Part shown: positions 11,065 to 19,275 of the stretch, piece by piece | Position numbering within the stretch: position 1 is the first letter of the stretch | How the letters are laid out: each line of letters begins with the position of its first letter | Assembly (NCBI GenBank): GCA_028864885.1 | Contig: JAGWLR010000017.1 | Location: forward strand, 1-48,587 | DNA length: 48,587 nucleotides | Direction of reading: 5' to 3' | Origin: Burkholderiales bacterium | Lineage (GTDB): Bacteria; Pseudomonadota; Gammaproteobacteria; Burkholderiales; Burkholderiaceae_C | Made by a program: the position numbers and the translations under genes | Notes under the pieces: generated by a model | Seen by the model: the letters and a program-made list of their open reading frames with translations, nothing else | Databases searched by the model: none | What the model was told of the DNA's origin: nothing

Positions 11065-11853
11065 ATGGGATTTCTCGCCGGCAAACGCCTGTTGATCACG
11101 GGCCTGCTGTCCAACCGGTCGATTGCCTACGGCATCGCCAAGGCGTGCAAGCGCGAGGGTGCCGAACTGGCATTCAGCTACGTCGGGGAGCGCTTCAAAG
11201 ATCGGATCACCGAGTTCGCCAAGGAGTTTGACTCGGACCTGATTTTTGACTGCGACGTCAGCAGCGACGAGCAAATCGACGGCATGTTTGCCGAATTGGC
11301 CAAGACGTGGCCGAAGATCGACGGTTTCGTCCATTCGATCGGTTTTGCGCCTCGCGAAGCCATCGCGGGCGACTTTTTGGATGGGCTGTCGCGCGAGGCC
11401 TTCCGGATTGCACACGACATTTCGGCCTACAGCTTCCCGGCAATGGCCAAAGCCGCCCTGCCGTACCTCAATGAGAACGCCTCGCTCGTGACGCTGACCT
11501 ACCTTGGTGCCGAGCGTATCGTGCCGGCATACAACACCATGGGCTTGGCCAAGGCATCGCTGGAAGCCAGCGTGCGCTACACCGCCGCGAGCCTCGGCCC
11601 CAAGGGCATCCGTGCCAATGGGATTTCGGCTGGCCCGATCAAGACCCTGGCCGCATCCGGCATCAAGGGCTTCAGCAAGATCCTCGACGTCGTGGAGCAA
11701 AACGCCCCGCTGCGCCGTAACGTCACCATTGAAGACGTGGGCAATGTTGCTGCCTTCTTGTTGTCCGATCTGGCATCTGGCGTGACGGCAGAAATCACCT
11801 ACGTGGACGGCGGCTTCAGCCACGTGATGGGTGGAGCTGGCGACATCGCCTGA
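11065..11853 (+). CDS. fabI: Enoyl-[acyl-carrier-protein] reductase (NADH) FabI
   Basis: FabI performs the last reduction in each cycle of type II fatty-acid elongation. The 262-residue short-chain dehydrogenase has the FabI start [24 protein letters not shown]. The catalytic set matches the E. coli numbering: Tyr146, Tyr156 and Lys163 in the [17 protein letters not shown] region. A GGAG ribosome site sits five to six bases before the ATG. It is transcribed divergently from the rimP operon. It is expected to be the triclosan-sensitive enzyme type. Confidence 0.97.
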   Translation: MGFLAGKRLLITGLLSNRSIAYGIAKACKREGAELAFSYVGERFKDRITEFAKEFDSDLIFDCDVSSDEQIDGMFAELAKTWPKIDGFVHSIGFAPREAIAGDFLDGLSREAFRIAHDISAYSFPAMAKAALPYLNENASLVTLTYLGAERIVPAYNTMGLAKASLEASVRYTAASLGPKGIRANGISAGPIKTLAASGIKGFSKILDVVEQNAPLRRNVTIEDVGNVAAFLLSDLASGVTAEITYVDGGFSHVMGGAGDIA

Positions 11854-11864
11854 GCCCCCCTCGC

Positions 11865-11888
11865 CTTCAGGCCCCATTAGGCCTGAAG
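11865..11888. terminator. Hairpin at the fabI-rdgC convergence
   Basis: A perfect 9-bp stem, CTTCAGGCC (11865-11873) and GGCCTGAAG (11880-11888), has a CCATTA loop. It lies between the converging stop codons and overlaps the 3' end of rdgC. It lacks a T-tract, so it may be a 3'-end stabiliser or a weak terminator. Confidence 0.45.
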
Positions 11889-12776
11889 CGCCAGTTCACC
11901 GCCCAATGCATCAACCAGATCCGGAATGAGCTTGCTCATTTCGCTGGTCGCGATGGCTGCGTCGGCGTCAAATGCCTCGTCATTGCCAGGCTTGCGACCC
12001 TCAAAAACGACATCCAGAAAGTCGATCTTCTTGAGTTGCATCGATTCGGTCAGTACAAAAGACACGCGGCCTTCCCATGTCATGGCGAGCCGAGTTGGCA
12101 TCTTGCCGCTGACGATGTGCGACTTGACCTCTTCTGTATCCAGCAGATGCCGCGCGTAACGCACGACCGACTTTATCTCGTCCATCGACTTGAGTTCACA
12201 ATCGCGGTCGATGGTGAAGCAGGCTGGAGGTTCGCCGCTGGCCAGCCACTCTTTCATCGCGACCGAGGCTGACTCTTTGGTTTGAAGCAAGGCCATGGAG
12301 AAGCCATCCAAGGACTTGACCAGGTAAGTGATGACATCTTCAGCCCGAGCCGAACTGGAGGTATCGAGCATCAAAAGATGCCGCTCAGGATTGATCCAGA
12401 CGTTGATGGAAGACTGCTTGGTGAAGGCCATGGGAAGCAATTCAAGCTCGGCTTGCTCTTTCAGCTCCTTGGTTTGCTTCTTGCCCGGCTTACGACCGGT
12501 GCTCTCCTCAACCTGACGGGCCATCTCTTCAGTCCGCCGCTTGACCACCGCCCCGGGAAGCACACGTTGCTCAACCTGGAGTTTGAGCAAGTACTGACCG
12601 CCAATCGACTCCACCAAGGGGGCATGCTTGAGGCCACGCGGCTCGACCCAACCCAGGGACTGCTTTTGTGTGGCCCCACAGGGCACGAAACGCATCTTCT
12701 GCAGACTCGACTCAATGACCATCAACGAAGCCTGCCACTCAGGGCCAATTCGATAAACCACCAAATTCTTAAACAC
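11877..12776 (-). CDS. rdgC: Recombination-associated protein RdgC
   Basis: RdgC is a ring-shaped double-stranded-DNA-binding protein that restrains RecA and is nucleoid associated. The 299-residue sequence starts MFKNLVVYRIGPEW, as in the family, and contains FVPCGATQKQSLGWVEPRG and a conserved IDFLDVVFEG block near the C-terminus. It is convergent with fabI. Downstream on the same strand (83 bp from the upstream end of rdgC) lies the integrase gene, so rdgC marks the left border of the accessory block. Confidence 0.95.
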   Translation of the reverse strand: MFKNLVVYRIGPEWQASLMVIESSLQKMRFVPCGATQKQSLGWVEPRGLKHAPLVESIGGQYLLKLQVEQRVLPGAVVKRRTEEMARQVEESTGRKPGKKQTKELKEQAELELLPMAFTKQSSINVWINPERHLLMLDTSSSARAEDVITYLVKSLDGFSMALLQTKESASVAMKEWLASGEPPACFTIDRDCELKSMDEIKSVVRYARHLLDTEEVKSHIVSGKMPTRLAMTWEGRVSFVLTESMQLKKIDFLDVVFEGRKPGNDEAFDADAAIATSEMSKLIPDLVDALGGELALQA

Positions 12777-12859
12777 TGCTGTCCTTTGTCTGTCACGTCA
12801 CGCGACAGCTGATCGCGGCAAAGCGTGGGAGTGTAAGCCCATGCTGTCCTAACTGAAGC

Positions 12860-13846
12860 TCATACGGTCATCATGTCGAGCGGGCTACGCACACCTCCTC
12901 CACCAATTTTCAAGACATGCGTGTAGATCATGGTGGTGCTGACATCGGCATGCCCCAACAACTCCTGCACCGTGCGAATGTCATACCCGTTCTGTAGCAA
13001 ATGCGTCGCAAAACTGTGGCGCAAGGTATGAGGAGTGGCGGGCTTGGCAATTGCGGCCAGTTGCAGTGCCTGTTTGAAGTGCCGCTGAAACTGCTGATCC
13101 TGCATATGGTGCCTCCGGGTCATGCCACCCCTCGGGTCTTGCGACAAGGTTGCCTGAGGAAACACCCAAAACCACTGCCAGGTCATCCCCGCATGAGGAT
13201 TTTTGCGTTCAAGGGCATCTGGCATCCAAACTGGCCCGACATTCGATCGCCTGTCTTTTGACCACAAATCGCGCACGTTGGCTAGGTGGATTTTGAGTGG
13301 ACGCATGACTGCCTCTGGGAGCATGAGGGCGCGGTCTTTGGCGCCCTTTCCCTCTCGAACGATCAAGGTTCGATGGCCAAAATCGATGTCTTTGATACGT
13401 AACCTCAGGGTCTCATTGATGCGCATGCCCGTGCCATACAGGAGCTTGCCAATCAACTGTTGTGTGCCTTCCAGCTGGGCTAGAACGAGCTGCACCTCTT
13501 GAGGAGTTAGCACGGCTGGGAGTTTTCGTTCAGCCTTGGGGCGAACCATGTCTGACATCCATGGAAGCTCTTGCCTGAGCACGACCCGGTATAAAAATGC
13601 TAATGCCGACAGCGCTTGCTTGTGTGTGGAGACGGCGACCCGCTTGTCAGTGGCGAGGTGCTCAAGAAACGCACCGACTTCACGCGCCCCCATGTCTCGC
13701 GGATGGCGCTTGCAATGAAACAGGATAAATTGCCGGACCCAGTATAGGTATTGCTCTTCAGTGCGCAGGCTGTAATGCCTCAATCGAATCTGACGCTTGA
13801 GTTCGTCGAGCAATTTTGGCGATTGTGTGCTGGGCAGTGGAGACAT
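12860..13846 (-). CDS. intI: Integron-type integrase (tyrosine recombinase, IntI family)
   Basis: The 328-residue tyrosine recombinase has an N-terminal SAM-like core-binding domain (about 10-100) and a catalytic domain with Arg142, His273, Arg276, His299 and the nucleophile Tyr308. This spacing is close to class 1 IntI. The extra segment between the second and third catalytic boxes ([23 protein letters not shown] and RRHH, residues 207-247) is the patch specific to integron integrases and separates it from XerC/D. The frame is intact and full length. No cassette array, attC or recognisable attI is visible. An IS1595 element sits 33 bp upstream of the start, where an attI/promoter region would be expected. 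Integron-remnant status is inference. Confidence 0.9.
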   Translation of the reverse strand: MSPLPSTQSPKLLDELKRQIRLRHYSLRTEEQYLYWVRQFILFHCKRHPRDMGAREVGAFLEHLATDKRVAVSTHKQALSALAFLYRVVLRQELPWMSDMVRPKAERKLPAVLTPQEVQLVLAQLEGTQQLIGKLLYGTGMRINETLRLRIKDIDFGHRTLIVREGKGAKDRALMLPEAVMRPLKIHLANVRDLWSKDRRSNVGPVWMPDALERKNPHAGMTWQWFWVFPQATLSQDPRGGMTRRHHMQDQQFQRHFKQALQLAAIAKPATPHTLRHSFATHLLQNGYDIRTVQELLGHADVSTTMIYTHVLKIGGGGVRSPLDMMTV

Positions 13847-13872
13847 GGGGCAACCTTTTCCATGACTGTATT

Positions 13873-13902
13873 TTTATAAGGGCTATCCAGTTAGCTCCAC
13901 AA
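13873..13902 (-). promoter_or_regulatory. Possible hybrid promoter: IS end plus flank, towards intI
   Basis: On the minus strand TTGTGG (13897-13902, inside the IS end) and TATAAA (13873-13878, in the flanking DNA) are 18 nt apart and point at intI. Such hybrid promoters are common at IS ends. The call is pattern only. Confidence 0.3.
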
Positions 13903-13927
13903 AAGCCAAAATACTGGATGTATATCC
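13880..13927 (+). repeat. Left terminal inverted repeat of the IS1595 element
   Basis: This 48-bp repeat is inverted relative to 14917-14964, with about four fifths of positions matching. Shared blocks are GTTAGCTCCA and ATACTGGATG. The outer end is GGGCTATCC. Confidence 0.85.
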
Positions 13928-13933
13928 AGCACT

Positions 13934-14926
13934 TTACACCTTGTCCGGCAACTTGGGTGAGGACTCGATGATGTCGCTGTAGGTGTAAGGGGCGGTTTGC
14001 ATGGCCTGCTGAAGCAACCGATAAAACAGCAAGCCGCGAGAGCTTGAGGTTCGTCGGTTGAAGCGAAAGACGAACTCGTTGAGATAGGCATCCAGATGAG
14101 TTGGCTGAACAGCCCCGTGATGGGTGCCCAGCATCCAGCGCTGCAGTAAAGCAGCCACGCGATGGACTCCGGCCATGGAGACATGGGCTGGTTGTTCGGC
14201 GCCCAGCATCACCGTGCGCTGGTGGTCGTAACCCAGTTCCTTGAGTGTGCGGTATGCGGCTGAGCCGTCGGTGTGTAAGACAGAGTCCGGCTCTACACAG
14301 TTCTGAATGAAGGGAATGACGCTGGCAGCGGAGTCATCGGGGATGCGTTGCAGACGGATGCGTCCGAATCCTTTTGGCTCGATCATTTCCACTGCAATCG
14401 CGACTAAGACCTTGTCAGTATTGCTTTTTCGCTTCTTCGTCGTGGTCGGTGCCTGTCGATCCGTGATGGCCACATAGGTCTCATCGACCTCCACCAACCC
14501 TTTGAGTCGTTCACGGCCGGGCCTGACCATCGCCTGGCGAAACCGATGGAGCATTGTCCAGGCCGTCTGGTAACTACCAAGCCCCAGAACTCTTTGCAAC
14601 CCCAGCGCATTGACGCCTTGCTTCTGGTTCGTCACGTACCAAGCGCCAGCTAACCAGACCCGAAGCGGTGTACGTGTCTTGTCAAAAATTGTCCCCGCAA
14701 TCACTGTCCCTTGGTAAGCCCAGCTACGGCACATGAGTCGCGAGCGGCTGGATCGGTAAGGCTCATCGGCTACGCCGCAATTCCGGCACACAAACCCGTT
14801 CGGCCAACGAAGCCTCTCCAAGTACGCCGAGCAGGCATCTTCGGAGCTGAACCAATCGAGGAAATCATTCCAGTTGGACGGGTAGTCTTTACCTGCTTCT
14901 GGGCTTGCGATATGCTGGATATCCAT
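13934..14926 (-). CDS. IS1595-family transposase (DDE, ISXO2-like)
   Basis: The 330-residue transposase has an N-terminal zinc-ribbon region (residues about 48-85) leading to AGTIFDKTRTPL, then the DDE-type catalytic core. VEVDETYVA and LHTDGSAAY hold the first two aspartates, and VHRVAALLQRWMLGTH with YLNEFVFRFNRR forms the C-terminal signature. The ribbon looks damaged: the first pair is intact (CRNC) but the second reads CRSW, with Trp where Cys is expected. The reading frame is otherwise complete, so it may be inactive or a natural variant. The start at 14926 lies 38 bp inside the right end of the element. Confidence 0.88.
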   Translation of the reverse strand: MDIQHIASPEAGKDYPSNWNDFLDWFSSEDACSAYLERLRWPNGFVCRNCGVADEPYRSSRSRLMCRSWAYQGTVIAGTIFDKTRTPLRVWLAGAWYVTNQKQGVNALGLQRVLGLGSYQTAWTMLHRFRQAMVRPGRERLKGLVEVDETYVAITDRQAPTTTKKRKSNTDKVLVAIAVEMIEPKGFGRIRLQRIPDDSAASVIPFIQNCVEPDSVLHTDGSAAYRTLKELGYDHQRTVMLGAEQPAHVSMAGVHRVAALLQRWMLGTHHGAVQPTHLDAYLNEFVFRFNRRTSSSRGLLFYRLLQQAMQTAPYTYSDIIESSPKLPDKV

Positions 14927-14964
14927 CCAGTATCTTCAGCTTTATGGAGCTAACAGGATACCCC
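14917..14964 (-). repeat. Right terminal inverted repeat of the IS1595 element
   Basis: This is the partner of 13880-13927. The outer end reads GGGGTATCC on the minus strand, and the inner block ends GGATGGATATCC. Confidence 0.85.
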
Positions 14965-15011
14965 TTGTTGTATACAGCATTTGTGAAAATCCCCCTTTTT
15001 GAGGAGTCCGG

Positions 15012-15170
15012 TGTCCAGGCCAAGATCTGAGCCAGTTCACCAGTTATGCCTTCACTCAAATGCTCAAGGAGCACGACATTGCAATCTTGATGAACGGCAA
15101 GGGTTGCTGGAGGCTACGCCAGCGTGACCGAGGCCGGCCAAAACCTGAGCACCTACATGCTTGGCTCAGC
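15012..15170 (+). pseudogene. Remnant of an IS3-family transposase (orfB 3' part)
   Basis: Frame +3 from about 15024 encodes SQFTSYAFTQMLKEHDIA and then NGKGCW, which matches the region before the third catalytic residue in IS3-family OrfB (GSQFTS...ISMDGKGCW). The expected DNVFVERLWRS block is missing. In another frame, YASVTEAGQNLSTYM (15128-15172) resembles the following AYDSVSEAR...YL segment. An internal deletion plus a frameshift explains both. No ends of this element are recognisable. The rest of the 272-bp stretch 14965-15236 shows no other feature apart from the ribosome site of the PepSY gene. Confidence 0.6.
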
Positions 15171-15236
15171 GCCACCTAAGTCTGCCTGCGTACCTTCTCC
15201 ACTGTGCAAATTCCCGCACTCTTCTGGAGAAGCATC

Positions 15237-15572
15237 ATGTACCGTTACAGCAAACTTTCCCTTCTGGCCGTCGCCATTGCTACGACTGCCGCTGTCGCCT
15301 ATGCCGCCAAGGGCGGGATGGAAAACGACGCCCTGGCGATCACCAAAGCCAAAGTTCCGCTCACGCAGGCTGTCGCCGTTGCCGAGCAGCACGCCAATGG
15401 CAAGGCATCTCGGGCCGAGTACGAGAACTCGAGGCAAGGCTGGATCTATGACGTGGAAGTCGTCAGCGGGGCCAAGGTCTTCGATGTCCGGGTCGATGCC
15501 GACAAAGGCACGGTGATCTCGTCCGCCGAGGACAAGGCGGATCACGATGACGACCACGACAAACAAGACTGA
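15237..15572 (+). CDS. Small secreted PepSY-domain protein with His/Asp-rich tail
   Basis: The 111-residue protein has a signal peptide (YRYSKLSLLAVAIATTAAVAYA) cleaved after AYA. A single PepSY-type unit follows, with the pattern ITKAKVPLTQAVAVAEQ, then GWIYDVEVVSG and VFDVRVDADKGTVIS. The tail is rich in Asp and His (DHDDDHD) and could bind metal ions. The ATG at 15237 has a GGAGAAG ribosome site, so I prefer it over the upstream ATG at 15204. It is the first gene of a same-strand run ending in a two-component system. PepSY proteins often sit beside such systems and modulate periplasmic signalling. The exact role here is unknown. Confidence 0.8.
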   Translation: MYRYSKLSLLAVAIATTAAVAYAAKGGMENDALAITKAKVPLTQAVAVAEQHANGKASRAEYENSRQGWIYDVEVVSGAKVFDVRVDADKGTVISSAEDKADHDDDHDKQD

Positions 15573-15628
15573 CCGACCACGACTGTGGCTGGATCGCGGG
15601 TGATGCAGCGATCCAGCCCGGAGACTTC

Positions 15629-16225
15629 ATGGAAAACCTCAACCAAATAATCTTCCTGTGGCTCAACGCGCCTGAACATCCGAATGCTCTGGCGGTGACT
15701 CTGGCCACCTTCGTTGCGGAATGGCTCATCTGGGCCGTCCCGATCCTGATCGGCATCGGCTGGCTGCGGGGCAACGAGAACACCCGCAAAGCGCTGCTGA
15801 TCGCTACCGCATCCGGCCTGCTTGGGCTGCTGACCAACCAAATCATTGGCCTGGCTTGGTCGCACCCCCGGCCTTTCATGATCGGGTTGGGGCATACGCT
15901 GATTCCCCATGTTGCCGACTCGTCATTTCCAAGCGATCACCTGACGCTGTGGTGGTCAGTTGCCTTCAGCTTTCTGCTTCAGCGAGGAATACTAAGGGCT
16001 GGCGTCGCTTGGGCACTGTTTGGCCTCCCCATCGCCTGGTCACGCATCTACCTGGGGGTTCACTTTCCGCTCGACATGCTTGGCGCCATCGCGGTCGCGG
16101 CGCTCAGTGCCGTGCTGACGTTGCACGAAGCCCGGTGGTATCTGGGGCCGATTTACCGGCTGGCGACCCGTGTCCATTGCCTGTTGTTCGGCAGGCTGAT
16201 CACGCTGGGATGGGTGCGCGAGTGA
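15629..16225 (+). CDS. PAP2-family phosphatase, BcrC-like (undecaprenyl-diphosphatase)
   Basis: The 198-residue integral membrane protein has the three phosphatase motifs of the PAP2 superfamily: SHPRPF near residue 80, SFPSDH near residue 101, and SRIYLGVHFPLD near residue 138. The last two contain the catalytic histidines. BcrC-type members dephosphorylate undecaprenyl pyrophosphate and can confer bacitracin tolerance or remodel lipid A and other lipid phosphates. A GGAG site precedes the ATG. Together with the PepSY and sensor-kinase genes it suggests an envelope-stress module. Substrate is not settled by sequence. Confidence 0.85.
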   Translation: MENLNQIIFLWLNAPEHPNALAVTLATFVAEWLIWAVPILIGIGWLRGNENTRKALLIATASGLLGLLTNQIIGLAWSHPRPFMIGLGHTLIPHVADSSFPSDHLTLWWSVAFSFLLQRGILRAGVAWALFGLPIAWSRIYLGVHFPLDMLGAIAVAALSAVLTLHEARWYLGPIYRLATRVHCLLFGRLITLGWVRE

Positions 16226-16294
16226 GCCTATGGATGGGCTAAGTCTGCCTGGTCAGACTGGCGGCAATCCCTTTCACCTCGGCAGGAGAACACC

Positions 16295-17077
16295 ATGAAC
16301 AATTTGCCCAAGGTCAGAGCAAACGACTTGCTCAACAAAGTCCCTGAAGTCACGCTGTCGTTCTGGATCATCAAGATCATGTCCACGACGGTGGGCGAGA
16401 CGGGGGCTGACTTCCTGGCGGTCAACGCGGGTTTTGGCCAAGGCTTGACGCGCACCGTCATGGGTGCGTTGCTGGCAGTCGCCCTGTTCATGCAACTGCG
16501 CACCCGCCGCTACACCCCTTGGATTTACTGGCTAACAGTCGTGTTGGTCAGCGTGGTCGGCACCCAGATCACCGATTTGTTGACCGACGGCCTGGGCGTC
16601 AGCTTGTACATCAGCACTTCGGCGTTCGCCGTGGCGCTCGCCGCGATCTTCTTTGTCTGGTATCGGGTCGAACGTACCTTGTCTATCCACGACATCGTGA
16701 CGCGCAGCAGGGAGCTGTTCTATTGGTCAGCCATCCTCTGCACTTTTGCGCTGGGCACCGCTGCCGGCGATCTGGCGACCGAAGCATTGGGCTTGGGCTT
16801 TACCTGGGGCGCAGTCGCCTTCGGCGCGCTGATCGGCATGACCTATGCCGCCTGGCGCATGGGTGGCAACGCCGTGCTGACCTTCTGGATCGGCTACATC
16901 CTGACCCGACCCTTCGGCGCTGCGCTCGGCGACCTGCTGACTCAAGCCAAGACTTACGGTGGCCTCGGCATGGGGGCCATGTGGACCAGCGCCCTGTTCC
17001 TCTCAGTCATCGTCATACTGGTGGCCGTTGCGCAGATCGGCATGAGCGCAGGCCGCTCCACCCAGGCCGCCGAGTAA
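16295..17077 (+). CDS. COG4705-type polytopic membrane protein, fourfold repeat
   Basis: The 260-residue protein has about eight predicted membrane segments. Its opening [27 protein letters not shown] is typical of COG4705, a family of unknown function. I see four similar units, each with a Gly-x4-Asp core: [24 protein letters not shown] and GAALGDLL. A broken paralogue lies at 17575-17985, so the gene was duplicated in tandem. A GGAGAA ribosome site lies six bases upstream of the ATG. No enzymatic function can be assigned. Buried repeated Asp residues would suit ion handling, but that is inference. Confidence 0.8.
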   Translation: MNNLPKVRANDLLNKVPEVTLSFWIIKIMSTTVGETGADFLAVNAGFGQGLTRTVMGALLAVALFMQLRTRRYTPWIYWLTVVLVSVVGTQITDLLTDGLGVSLYISTSAFAVALAAIFFVWYRVERTLSIHDIVTRSRELFYWSAILCTFALGTAAGDLATEALGLGFTWGAVAFGALIGMTYAAWRMGGNAVLTFWIGYILTRPFGAALGDLLTQAKTYGGLGMGAMWTSALFLSVIVILVAVAQIGMSAGRSTQAAE

Positions 17078-17105
17078 ACATCTTCCCAATTTCCAAGGAG
17101 AAATC

Positions 17106-17558
17106 ATGCCCAATCAGCACTCTATCGCCCGCCTTGTCTCCACCGTGTCGGCGCTGGCGCTCGTGGTTCTGTCCACTGGCTGCTCGAAGCATGCCGACCA
17201 AGGCGGTACGAGCGCCGTGCCTGCCCCCACGACCAACGCCAGCACGACATCGCCGAGCAAAACCGCTTCCAAGCTGGGCGACTTGACCGCATTTCGCAGC
17301 ATCGCCACTGACGTAGCCGCCATCGTGGACAAGGGTGATCTGCCCGCCGCCAAGACCCGCATCAAGGATTTGGAGGTAGCCTGGGATTCGGCCGAGGCCG
17401 GACTGAAACCGCGCGCGGCCGACGACTGGCATGTGCTAGACAAAGCCATCGACAAGGCGTTGTCTGCATTGCGTGCCGATACGCCAAGCCAAGCGGACTG
17501 CAAGGCTGCGATGGGTGCTTTGCTAAAAACCTTCGACACGCTCGAAGGCAAAGCCTGA
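17106..17558 (+). CDS. Small lipoprotein of unknown function
   Basis: The 150-residue protein has a lipoprotein signal with lipobox LSTGC (Cys near residue 27), followed by a Thr/Ser/Ala-rich linker and a helical domain. That domain contains [23 protein letters not shown] and [13 protein letters not shown]. The helical region resembles small periplasmic helical-bundle proteins, but I cannot place it in a named family. It sits between the intact and the broken COG4705 genes, with an AGGAG site before the ATG, so it likely belongs to the same transcript. Confidence 0.75.
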   Translation: MPNQHSIARLVSTVSALALVVLSTGCSKHADQGGTSAVPAPTTNASTTSPSKTASKLGDLTAFRSIATDVAAIVDKGDLPAAKTRIKDLEVAWDSAEAGLKPRAADDWHVLDKAIDKALSALRADTPSQADCKAAMGALLKTFDTLEGKA

Positions 17559-17574
17559 TCCGTGAGCCTGCGCG

Positions 17575-17985
17575 ATGAGAACATCCATTGAACACGCCTT
17601 GACCAAGGTGCCCGAAGTCACGCTGGATTTCTGGCTCATCAAGATTGCCGCCAAAACGCTTGGCGAAACCAGCGGCGATGCTGTCTCGATGTCCATGAAT
17701 TTGGATTACCTAATCGGCACAGGTATCTTCGCCGTGATCTTCCTGGCTGCCGTCATCGCGCAAGTCAAGGGCAAGGCCTTCTATCCTTTTCTGTACTAGA
17801 CCACCACCACGGTCGGGACGACGTTGGCCGACTTTTGCGGATCGTTCGCTCGGAATCGGGTACGCTGGTGGTTCGAGCTTGCTGCTGGCCTTGTTGCTCG
17901 GCTCGCTCTTCGTCTGGCATCGCAGGCCTTCATGCTGACCGCGATCCTATTGTTCAAGCAGCGGGCAGCCCAGACTGCGCATTAA
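17575..17985 (+). pseudogene. Broken COG4705 paralogue
   Basis: The start MRTSIEHALTKVPEVTLDFWLIKIAAKTLGET matches the upstream COG4705 protein. At 17797-17799 a TAG stands where the family has Trp (FLYW). Just beyond, one extra T in ACTTTTGCGG shifts the frame: GTTLADF is in the old frame and ADRSLGIGYAGGSSLLLALLLGS continues in the new one. A further deletion leads to the tail ILLFKQRAAQTAH, stopping at 17985. With one nonsense change, one frameshift and a deletion, only a 74-residue peptide could be made. Confidence 0.8.
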
Positions 17986-18023
17986 AAAAATGCAGTCATC
18001 CTAGCCAATAGGGACGAAACACC

Positions 18024-18578
18024 ATGATGAGAAAAAGTCCTGATCAATATGACAAAGTAAGCAAAGCCTTTCATTGGATTACGGCGACGATTGTTGTCAC
18101 CGCATTCGTCTTGGGGCCTGGCGACTTTGGGCGAATAGTCGATGGTGGGGTCGATCCAGCCACACGAATTGACATCGTTTGGCATGAATCTTTGGGTGTC
18201 TCCGTATTTGTGCTCACATTCTTGCGCTTGATTTGGGTGGCAGTACGTCCTGGAGCTCCGCGACATCAGATGCCTACCTGGATGCTTGGCCTTTCTCGAT
18301 TGGTGCATTTTGTTTTGTGGGCACTACTTTTCTCGTTGCCTCTATCTGCTTTGCTTGCTCTGGGAAGCGAATCTCATCCATTGACCTTATTAGGCGGAAT
18401 GCGAATTAACGTGTTCCCCTTTGTTGGTAACTCCTATTTTTCCAACCTTGCAGATTGGGGCGAGATTCACAAACTGCTTGGTGATGTCATCATATGGTTG
18501 GCAGGCATTCATGCGCTGGCTGCCGTATATCACCACATCAGACTAAAAGACGAAGTTCTTGTCTCAATGTTGCCGTAA
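18024..18578 (+). CDS. Cytochrome b561 family protein
   Basis: This di-haem, four-helix membrane protein (184 residues) of the bacterial b561 group transfers electrons from quinol to periplasmic acceptors, including superoxide in E. coli CybB. The opening DQYDKVSKAFHWITA, then WHESLGVSVFVLTFLRL, and EIHKLLGDVIIWLAGIHALAAVYHH near the end supply the expected haem-ligand histidines. The start could be either ATG of the tandem pair at 18024/18027. Its base composition is visibly richer in A and T than its neighbours, hinting at separate acquisition. Confidence 0.88.
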   Translation: MMRKSPDQYDKVSKAFHWITATIVVTAFVLGPGDFGRIVDGGVDPATRIDIVWHESLGVSVFVLTFLRLIWVAVRPGAPRHQMPTWMLGLSRLVHFVLWALLFSLPLSALLALGSESHPLTLLGGMRINVFPFVGNSYFSNLADWGEIHKLLGDVIIWLAGIHALAAVYHHIRLKDEVLVSMLP

Positions 18579-18609
18579 TGTGGGGGCAATAATTTCGATA
18601 GGAGGGGGA

Positions 18610-19275
18610 ATGCGGGTATTGCTGGTCGAAGACGACCCCATGATAGGCGAAGCGATCCAGGGCGCATTGAAGGATGCGTCTTATGCCACCGACTGGGTGA
18701 AGGACGGACTGACCGCCCTCACGACACTGGGTTGCCAGCACTATGACCTGGTTCTGCTTGACCTGGGCCTGCCAGGCAAGGATGGGCTGGAAGTGCTGGC
18801 CAGTATCCGCGCCAAGGACAACCCGATCCCCTTGCTCATCATCACGGCACGTGATGGCCTGGATGATCGTCTGTGCGGCCTGGACAGCGGAGCCGACGAC
18901 TACGTGTCCAAACCCTTTCAGATGGCAGAACTGTTGGCCCGGATGCGCGCCGTTTTGCGACGCAAGGGCGGCAACGCTGCGCCCGTGCTCAGCAATGGTG
19001 TGGTGTCGCTCGATCCGGCCACTAAAGAGGCCAGCGTTAGCTGCGGCCCCTCGGTGCAACTCTCCAACCGAGAGTTCTCACTGCTGCAAGCCTTGCTGGT
19101 TCGACCTGGGGCCATTCTCTCACGCAGCGAACTGGAAGATCGCATTTACGGCTGGGGGGAAGAGGTCGAAAGCAATGCCGTCGAATATCTGATCCATGCG
19201 TTGCGGCGCAAGCTGGGCAGCGATGTCATCAAGAACATCAGGGGGGTCGGATGGATGGTTTCAAAAGGCGCCTGA
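18610..19275 (+). CDS. OmpR-family response regulator (QseB/PmrA-like)
   Basis: The 221-residue regulator has a receiver domain (MRVLLVEDDPMIGEAIQ, phospho-acceptor Asp51 in LLDLGLPG, Lys101 in SKPF) and a C-terminal winged-helix DNA-binding domain ending in LRRKLGSDVIKNIRGVGWMV. The ATG at 18610 has a strong AGGAGG ribosome site, so earlier in-frame codons are not used. It overlaps the kinase gene by 25 bp. By position it probably controls the PepSY-PAP2-COG4705-b561 genes upstream. Confidence 0.93.
   Translation: MRVLLVEDDPMIGEAIQGALKDASYATDWVKDGLTALTTLGCQHYDLVLLDLGLPGKDGLEVLASIRAKDNPIPLLIITARDGLDDRLCGLDSGADDYVSKPFQMAELLARMRAVLRRKGGNAAPVLSNGVVSLDPATKEASVSCGPSVQLSNREFSLLQALLVRPGAILSRSELEDRIYGWGEEVESNAVEYLIHALRRKLGSDVIKNIRGVGWMVSKGA

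Larger units (their letters stand above)
13880..14964 (-). mobile_element. IS1595-family insertion sequence, about 1085 bp
   Basis: The element is bounded by long imperfect terminal inverted repeats (13880-13927 and 14917-14964; outer ends GGGCTATCC and GGGGTATCC). It carries one transposase gene reading leftward. Family membership comes from the transposase. The 8-bp flanks (TTTTATAA on the left and TTGTTGTA on the right) do not match, so the usual 8-bp target duplication is absent. This points to an adjacent deletion, recombination between copies, or age. Confidence 0.88.

Noticed and set aside
13847-15236. Possible attI/attC sites next to the integrase
   Set aside because: GTTAGCT-like strings occur only within the IS inverted repeats. 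No paired core sites or imperfect hairpins of attC size were seen.
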